The position numbers and the translations under genes were made by a program. 8,389 bases of DNA, taken from NCBI GenBank assembly GCA_030669135.1, contig DAOVEE010000076.1, forward strand, positions 1 through 8,389, written 5' to 3'. The DNA is from Candidatus Bathyarchaeota archaeon. GTDB lineage: Archaea; Thermoproteota; Bathyarchaeia; TCS64. This document shows, one piece after another, positions 5,671-8,389 of the stretch (position 1 is the first letter of the stretch; the number at the start of each line of letters is the position of its first letter). The notes under the pieces were generated by a model. That model ran no database searches and was not told where the DNA came from. It saw only the letters and a list, made by a program, of their open reading frames with translations.

Positions 5671-7518
5671 CTAACCACCGCTGAGGGTGGGGAAGTACTG
5701 CTTGGCTCCCGGCAGGTACAGCGCCATGCTGTACTCGTCGATGAACTCGATGTCCACGAGCAGGTCCACGTACACCATCTTCTGCGCCACCTCCCTGGCC
5801 TCCCGCCGCTTCTCCATGGACATCAGCGTGGCGTAGGCCCCTGAGAGGCTGCCGTTTCCTATGGGGTGGACTGTGCCGTTGGGGAACTCCGGGAAGATGC
5901 CTAGGCGGGTGGCGTTCTCCAGGTTCGTGAAGGTGCCGAAGGCGCCTGCGAGGTAGATGTTCTTCACGTCCTCGATGCCGATCCTGAGCTTCTTCATCAG
6001 CACGGTTATGCCGCCGCACGCCGCAGCCTTGCTGTCAATGACGTAGTCTAGGTCGGCCTGGGTGAGCACTATGTCTTTCCCGATGCCGGTCTCCTCCGCC
6101 GGCACCACCAAGTACTCCAGGCCCCACTTCCCCTCTCGGACCATGGGGGAGCCCGGCACCAGCTTGCCCGAGAAGTCTAGGACGCCCACCCTGAAGATCT
6201 CGGCGACCAGATCTATGAGCCCTGAGCCGCAGATGCCCTTAGGCTTCGCGTCTCCGATGACCGTTACCTCGGCTTTCTTGGTTTCGTCGTCGATCTTGAT
6301 GTGGTCGATGCCTCCGAGGGCGGCCCGCATCCCGTGCCTGACGCCCTCCCCCTCGAAGGCTGGGCCTGACGCGCATGACGCCGAGAAGAGCCAGCTGCTG
6401 TTCCCGAAGACTACCTCGCCGTTGGTGCCCAGGTCCACCATGAGGCTCATGTCCTCAGATTTGTGCATGTCGCCGGCGAGGACATCGCCTATGGCGTCGC
6501 CGCCGAGGAACCTGGACACGTTGGGGACGCAGTACGCGTACGCCTCGGGGTTCACGGCCAGCCCCACGTCCCTTGCCTTGACGATTATGGGGTCCCTCGA
6601 TACTTCGATGTTTGCCATCTCCAGGTAGTAGGACTCGAGGCCGGCGAAGAGGTGGTTCATGACGGTGTTGCCGCCCACCGATACGTCCGAGATCTTGGCG
6701 GCTTCCACCCCCGTCTCCTCGCTGAGCCGAGCAATTAGGTCGTTTATCGTATCTACGACTATCTCTTGGAGCTTCTTGAGGCCCTCCTGGGTCTTGGTGA
6801 GGGCTATGCGTGTTATCAGGTCCTCGCCGTAGGTGATCTGCCTGTTCATGTCTGAGGCGGTGCCCAGTATGTCGCCGGTGGTGAGGTCCACGAGTATGGC
6901 GACCACCGTAGTCGTACCTATGTCGACGGCCAGCCCGTAGTCGGCGTCCCGCGTGTCCCCGGGCTCGGCGTTGATTATCTCGGGGAACCCGGTGGTCCGG
7001 GACACAGTTACCGTGACCTCGCCTTCTCCTCTTAGGCGGTCTAGCTTCTCGTGTATGTCGTCGTTTATCCGGGGCGAGGGGCCGTCGTATTCCTTGAGGC
7101 GGACGCCGCGCCTCTGAAGAAGCAGCGAGCTTCTATGCAGTCTGGTGGGCTCGGCCAGGTATTTCCTCGACGCAGGGTTCAGCTCATGGAGGTCGAGCTT
7201 GCTGCTTAGTAGTATCTTGGGGTTGTCTATCCTGCTCTCGGTGGGTATGGTGAACACGCAGTCTTCTACGAGTTCCACCATGCAGACCAGGTGGTAGCCC
7301 TGCTCCAGTTCCTCGTGGCTGAGGAACTTGTCCGGCATCGTGGACTTCTTCCTGACCTTCCCCTCTTCGAGGATGACCTTGCACTTGCCGCAGAGCCCCT
7401 TTCCGCCGCAGAGCGCCTCTATCCTGACGCCTTCCTCGCGCATACGGTCTAGTAGGTTGTCACCTTTCTCGGCCATAAGTTCCCTGTTTATTGGGTTGAA
7501 TAGTACCCGTATACTCAA
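5671..7518 (-). CDS. RACo-type reductive activator of corrinoid proteins ([2Fe-2S] + ASKHA/DUF4445)
   Basis: This ATP-dependent activase reduces accidentally oxidised Co(II) corrinoid back to Co(I) in methyl-transferring corrinoid proteins such as the corrinoid iron-sulfur protein of CODH/ACS. The 615-residue protein has an N-terminal plant-type ferredoxin domain with Cys37, Cys43, Cys46 and Cys79 (C-x5-C-x2-C-x32-C), a linker to about residue 190, then an actin-like ATPase domain. The latter shows DIGTTT (phosphate 1), GGNTVMNHL, VDLGTNGEVV (phosphate 2), GICGSGLIDLVAEI and YLAGAFGTFTNLENA near the C-terminus. Length matches RACo. The start is uncertain: TTG 7518 has AAAGGA only 2 nt upstream, whereas ATA 7512 (giving MRVLFNP) would have that site 8 nt away. 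A TATA-like box near 7551 predicts a very short leader. It heads a same-strand series with two CooC genes, consistent with CODH/ACS upkeep. Corrinoid methyltransferase activation is the alternative. Confidence 0.9.
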   Translation of the reverse strand: MSIRVLFNPINRELMAEKGDNLLDRMREEGVRIEALCGGKGLCGKCKVILEEGKVRKKSTMPDKFLSHEELEQGYHLVCMVELVEDCVFTIPTESRIDNPKILLSSKLDLHELNPASRKYLAEPTRLHRSSLLLQRRGVRLKEYDGPSPRINDDIHEKLDRLRGEGEVTVTVSRTTGFPEIINAEPGDTRDADYGLAVDIGTTTVVAILVDLTTGDILGTASDMNRQITYGEDLITRIALTKTQEGLKKLQEIVVDTINDLIARLSEETGVEAAKISDVSVGGNTVMNHLFAGLESYYLEMANIEVSRDPIIVKARDVGLAVNPEAYAYCVPNVSRFLGGDAIGDVLAGDMHKSEDMSLMVDLGTNGEVVFGNSSWLFSASCASGPAFEGEGVRHGMRAALGGIDHIKIDDETKKAEVTVIGDAKPKGICGSGLIDLVAEIFRVGVLDFSGKLVPGSPMVREGKWGLEYLVVPAEETGIGKDIVLTQADLDYVIDSKAAACGGITVLMKKLRIGIEDVKNIYLAGAFGTFTNLENATRLGIFPEFPNGTVHPIGNGSLSGAYATLMSMEKRREAREVAQKMVYVDLLVDIEFIDEYSMALYLPGAKQYFPTLSGG

Positions 7519-7544
7519 AGTCCTTTCAGATTATGGTGTCGGGC

Positions 7545-7562
7545 GTCTCTAAAAACGTTTAG
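7545..7562 (-). promoter_or_regulatory. Candidate archaeal promoter of the RACo gene (BRE/TATA-like)
   Basis: The minus strand reads ACTAAACG followed by TTTTTAGAG, a BRE-like purine/A element followed by an AT-rich box centred near 7551. The predicted start about 26 nt downstream is near 7525, leaving a leader of about 7 nt before TTG 7518 or 13 nt before ATA 7512. This is the best AT-rich element at the right distance, but is motif-only evidence. Confidence 0.45.
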
Positions 7563-7595
7563 TCTATCAAGGGTCTCTGCCGGTGACGGCGCGTG

Positions 7596-7617
7596 AAATA
7601 AAAGGGGATATGATCCC
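7596..7617 (-). terminator. Short hairpin plus T-rich tail, terminator-like
   Basis: On the minus strand GGGAT (7617-7613), a 3-nt loop CAT and ATCCC (7609-7605) are followed by CTTTTATTT. It resembles a weak intrinsic terminator behind the small exported-protein gene and before the RACo promoter. A 5-bp stem is short and could arise by chance, so it may only back up the T7 tract at 7641-7635. Confidence 0.35.
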
Positions 7618-7634
7618 GCTACAGGTTATAATGG

Positions 7635-7641
7635 AAAAAAA
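7635..7641 (-). terminator. Oligo-T archaeal terminator of the small exported-protein gene
   Basis: A run of seven T on the minus strand begins one base after the TAA stop (7645-7643). Archaeal RNA polymerase terminates at such U-tracts without needing a hairpin, so this is a likely 3' end for the 8008-7643 gene. Confidence 0.6.
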
Positions 7642-7642
7642 T

Positions 7643-8008
7643 TTAGTTATTGGTCTGTACCGAGCCGTCCTGCTGCACCCAGAGGCTGGTCGCCGCGTCG
7701 CCGTGCTCCACGGTGACCATGAACGCCGCCGAGGGGTTCAGGTTGTGGCTGACGGCTACGCTGAGGCTGCCCGACGTGTATGTCTTCGTCGTGGCGCCTA
7801 TGAGCCCCGGGTTGGGGTTGGTTACGCTCCAGCCGCCGGGGTCTGCTATGTCCAGGTACTCCAGAGCCTTGTCCCTCGCCCACTCGTGGCTCTGTGGGGC
7901 CGGGTTATAGAGCTCCGGGGTGACCGCGAAGGCGTAGATGCCGTACAGGACTGCGGCGTTCACCGCTACCAGGAGGAAGGTGATCGCCATTTTCTTTGTT
8001 TTCGTCAT
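7643..8008 (-). CDS. Small N-terminally anchored exported protein of unknown function
   Basis: I do not recognise this 121-residue protein. It begins MTKTKKMAITF; after a Lys-rich N-terminus, residues about 8-28 form a single hydrophobic segment (FLLVAVNAAVLYGIYAFAV), so it is a signal anchor or uncleaved signal peptide with an outside C-terminal domain. The rest (residues 30-121) has no cysteine. It starts with a helical stretch (SHEWARDKALEYLDI), then a Pro/Gly/Asn-rich turn and Ser/Thr-rich alternating segments typical of a small beta domain, ending VQQDGSVQTNN. The overall layout is like small PepSY-type extracytoplasmic proteins, but I see no diagnostic motif. The frame extends to ATG 8152, but that stretch is AT-rich and contains a TATA-like box (8048-8041) about 26 nt before a start near 8019. 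ATG 8008 is therefore chosen. It is a single-gene unit ended by a T7 tract. Confidence 0.7.
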   Translation of the reverse strand: MTKTKKMAITFLLVAVNAAVLYGIYAFAVTPELYNPAPQSHEWARDKALEYLDIADPGGWSVTNPNPGLIGATTKTYTSGSLSVAVSHNLNPSAAFMVTVEHGDAATSLWVQQDGSVQTNN

Positions 8009-8039
8009 CTTTGATCGTACTGAGCCTACACGTATCTCG

Positions 8040-8053
8040 GATATTATACTAAG
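8040..8053 (-). promoter_or_regulatory. TATA-like promoter of the small exported-protein gene
   Basis: The minus strand reads TTAGTATAATATCC with TATAATAT at 8048-8041. A start about 26 nt downstream falls near 8018-8020, leaving a leader of about 10-12 nt before ATG 8008. It lies inside the longer ORF's upstream extension, which argues against a start at 8152. Confidence 0.55.
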
Positions 8054-8058
8054 GATGC

Positions 8059-8084
8059 GAACACTTGTTCTAAACCCCAGAACA
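8059..8084. promoter_or_regulatory. Candidate operator: three GAACA/TGTTC half-sites
   Basis: GAACA (8059-8063) and TGTTC (8066-8070) form a perfect palindrome with a 2-bp centre. TGTTCT (8066-8071) and AGAACA (8079-8084) form a second inverted pair with a 7-bp spacer. The two GAACA copies start 21 bp apart, about two helical turns. The array lies just upstream of the TATA-like box of the small exported-protein gene and between two divergent genes, where an activator or repressor would bind. No regulator gene is in view. Confidence 0.45.
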
Positions 8085-8119
8085 GAGTAAATAGTGGTGG
8101 GTGAATAGTATATATCAAT

Positions 8120-8134
8120 AAATTCTTTATAACT
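8120..8134 (+). promoter_or_regulatory. Candidate TATA-like box for the BKACE gene
   Basis: TTTATAA at 8126-8132 predicts a start near 8155 and a leader of about 46 nt. Other AT-rich candidates are AAAAGTTAT (near 8160-8168, leader about 11 nt) and CTTAAAAAA (8172-8180, which would make the mRNA leaderless). Which one is used cannot be decided from the sequence. Confidence 0.35.
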
Positions 8135-8191
8135 AAGAGTATGATCATGCAACGCTGCGAAAAGTTATCCGCTTAAAAAACCCAATACCCT

Positions 8192-8196
8192 GTGAT
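8192..8196 (+). promoter_or_regulatory. Shine-Dalgarno site of the BKACE gene
   Basis: GTGAT pairs with the ATCAC of the archaeal 16S tail, and its T at 8193 is 7 nt before ATG 8201, the same register as the other four SD sites. Confidence 0.5.
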
Positions 8197-8200
8197 AGTT

Positions 8201-8389
8201 ATGAGTAAGCTCATCATCACCGCCGCGGTGACTGGGGGGGAGCCTGTTAGCAGGGAGATGACGCCCCACGTGCCGACGACGGCGGAGGAGATCACAGAGG
8301 AGACGGTCCGGTGCTGGGAGGCCGGCGCAAGCATAGTGCATCTTCATGCCAAGGAGCCAGGCACCGGGAAGCCGGCGCCCGACCCCAAC
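8201..8389 (+). CDS. Beta-keto acid cleavage enzyme (BKACE/DUF849), 3' end outside the window
   Basis: Only the first 63 residues are present, starting MSKLIITAAVTGGEP. ITAAVTGGE, the HVPTTAEEI segment, then EAGASIVHLHAKEPGTGKP match the N-terminal third of BKACE (3-keto-5-aminohexanoate cleavage enzyme) proteins, which are about 270-310 residues. His47 and His49 of VHLHA correspond to the two Zn-binding histidines of the family, and Glu14 to a conserved active-site acid. The family transfers an acetyl unit: a beta-keto acid plus acetyl-CoA gives acetoacetate and a new CoA ester. Substrates vary widely (lysine fermentation, carnitine and others), and the residues that set specificity are mostly further along, so the substrate cannot be named. 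ATG 8201 has an SD-like GTGAT and an AT-rich upstream region. The gene diverges from the small exported-protein gene. Confidence 0.85.
   Translation, partial: MSKLIITAAVTGGEPVSREMTPHVPTTAEEITEETVRCWEAGASIVHLHAKEPGTGKPAPDPN

Larger units (their letters stand above)
8009..8200. other. AT-rich divergent control region
   Basis: This 192-bp gap separates the minus-strand small exported-protein gene from the plus-strand BKACE gene. It is clearly more AT-rich than the coding regions. It holds the TATA-like box 8048-8041, the half-site array 8059-8084, an 8-bp perfect palindrome ATGATCAT at 8141-8148, the TTTATAA box 8126-8132 and the SD at 8192-8196. No RNA gene is evident. Confidence 0.6.

Noticed and set aside
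8141..8148. ATGATCAT palindrome as an operator
   Set aside because: An 8-bp perfect palindrome in AT-rich DNA is expected often by chance, and its flanks do not extend the symmetry.
8009..8152. N-terminal extension of the small exported protein to ATG 8152
   Set aside because: The stretch is AT-rich, holds a TATA-like box at the right distance for ATG 8008, and would bury the signal-anchor segment about 55 residues inside the protein.
8165..8347. 60-residue minus-strand ORF at the right end
   Set aside because: Shadow of the BKACE gene, whose VHLHA metal motif and family N-terminus are clear on the plus strand.
1..8389. tRNA or rRNA genes, CRISPR arrays, insertion sequences
   Set aside because: I looked for cloverleaf-like segments, regularly spaced repeats and transposase-like proteins and saw none; coding density leaves little room outside the 81-, 124- and 192-bp gaps.

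Overview
The window looks like a chromosomal piece of an archaeon that uses tetrahydromethanopterin (H4MPT) as its C1 carrier and probably has a CODH/ACS (archaeal Wood-Ljungdahl) system. It is GC-rich, with AGG-rich and ATA-rich codon use. Short AT-rich gaps carry TATA-like boxes and oligo-T stops, and Shine-Dalgarno (SD) sites fit the archaeal 16S tail. The gene set suggests an uncultivated lineage such as a Bathyarchaeia- or Korarchaeia-like archaeon; that placement is a guess from gene content, not from a marker gene.

Plus strand, 1-3168: a tightly packed pterin cluster. It holds a DUF447 protein (5' end outside the window), a beta-ribofuranosylaminobenzene 5'-phosphate synthase (mptG, GHMP-kinase fold), and a dihydropteroate-synthase-like protein with a C-terminal DUF4346-type domain. 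The last two are expected to act in consecutive steps that build the H4MPT backbone. The mptG gene has no ATG/GTG/TTG that would keep its conserved N-terminus. The best start is an AUA at 630, overlapping the upstream stop as ATAG and preceded by a strong SD at the spacing used by the neighbouring genes.

Minus strand, 7518-3155: a four-gene cluster read right to left. It encodes a RACo-type reductive activator of corrinoid proteins ([2Fe-2S] domain plus ASKHA/DUF4445), two tandem CooC-type nickel-insertion ATPases that both keep a CxC metal motif, and a divergent CofE-like (F420-0:glutamate ligase family) protein. It fits a maturation and reactivation module for CODH/ACS and its corrinoid protein. 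The last gene overlaps the 3' end of the pterin cluster by 14 bp, tail to tail. A 27-bp interrupted palindrome lies between the RACo stop and the first CooC.

Right end, 7519-8389: an intergenic gap with terminator-like and promoter-like signals, a small minus-strand gene for an N-terminally anchored exported protein of unknown function (8008-7643), and a 192-bp AT-rich divergent control region holding three evenly arranged GAACA/TGTTC half-sites. A plus-strand beta-keto acid cleavage enzyme (BKACE/DUF849) starts at 8201 and runs off the window.

Five starts (630, 1591, 5589, 4806, 8201) share one geometry: the T of the GGAGGTGAT-like SD lies exactly 7 nt before the start codon. I used this to choose several starts that differ from the longest ORF.
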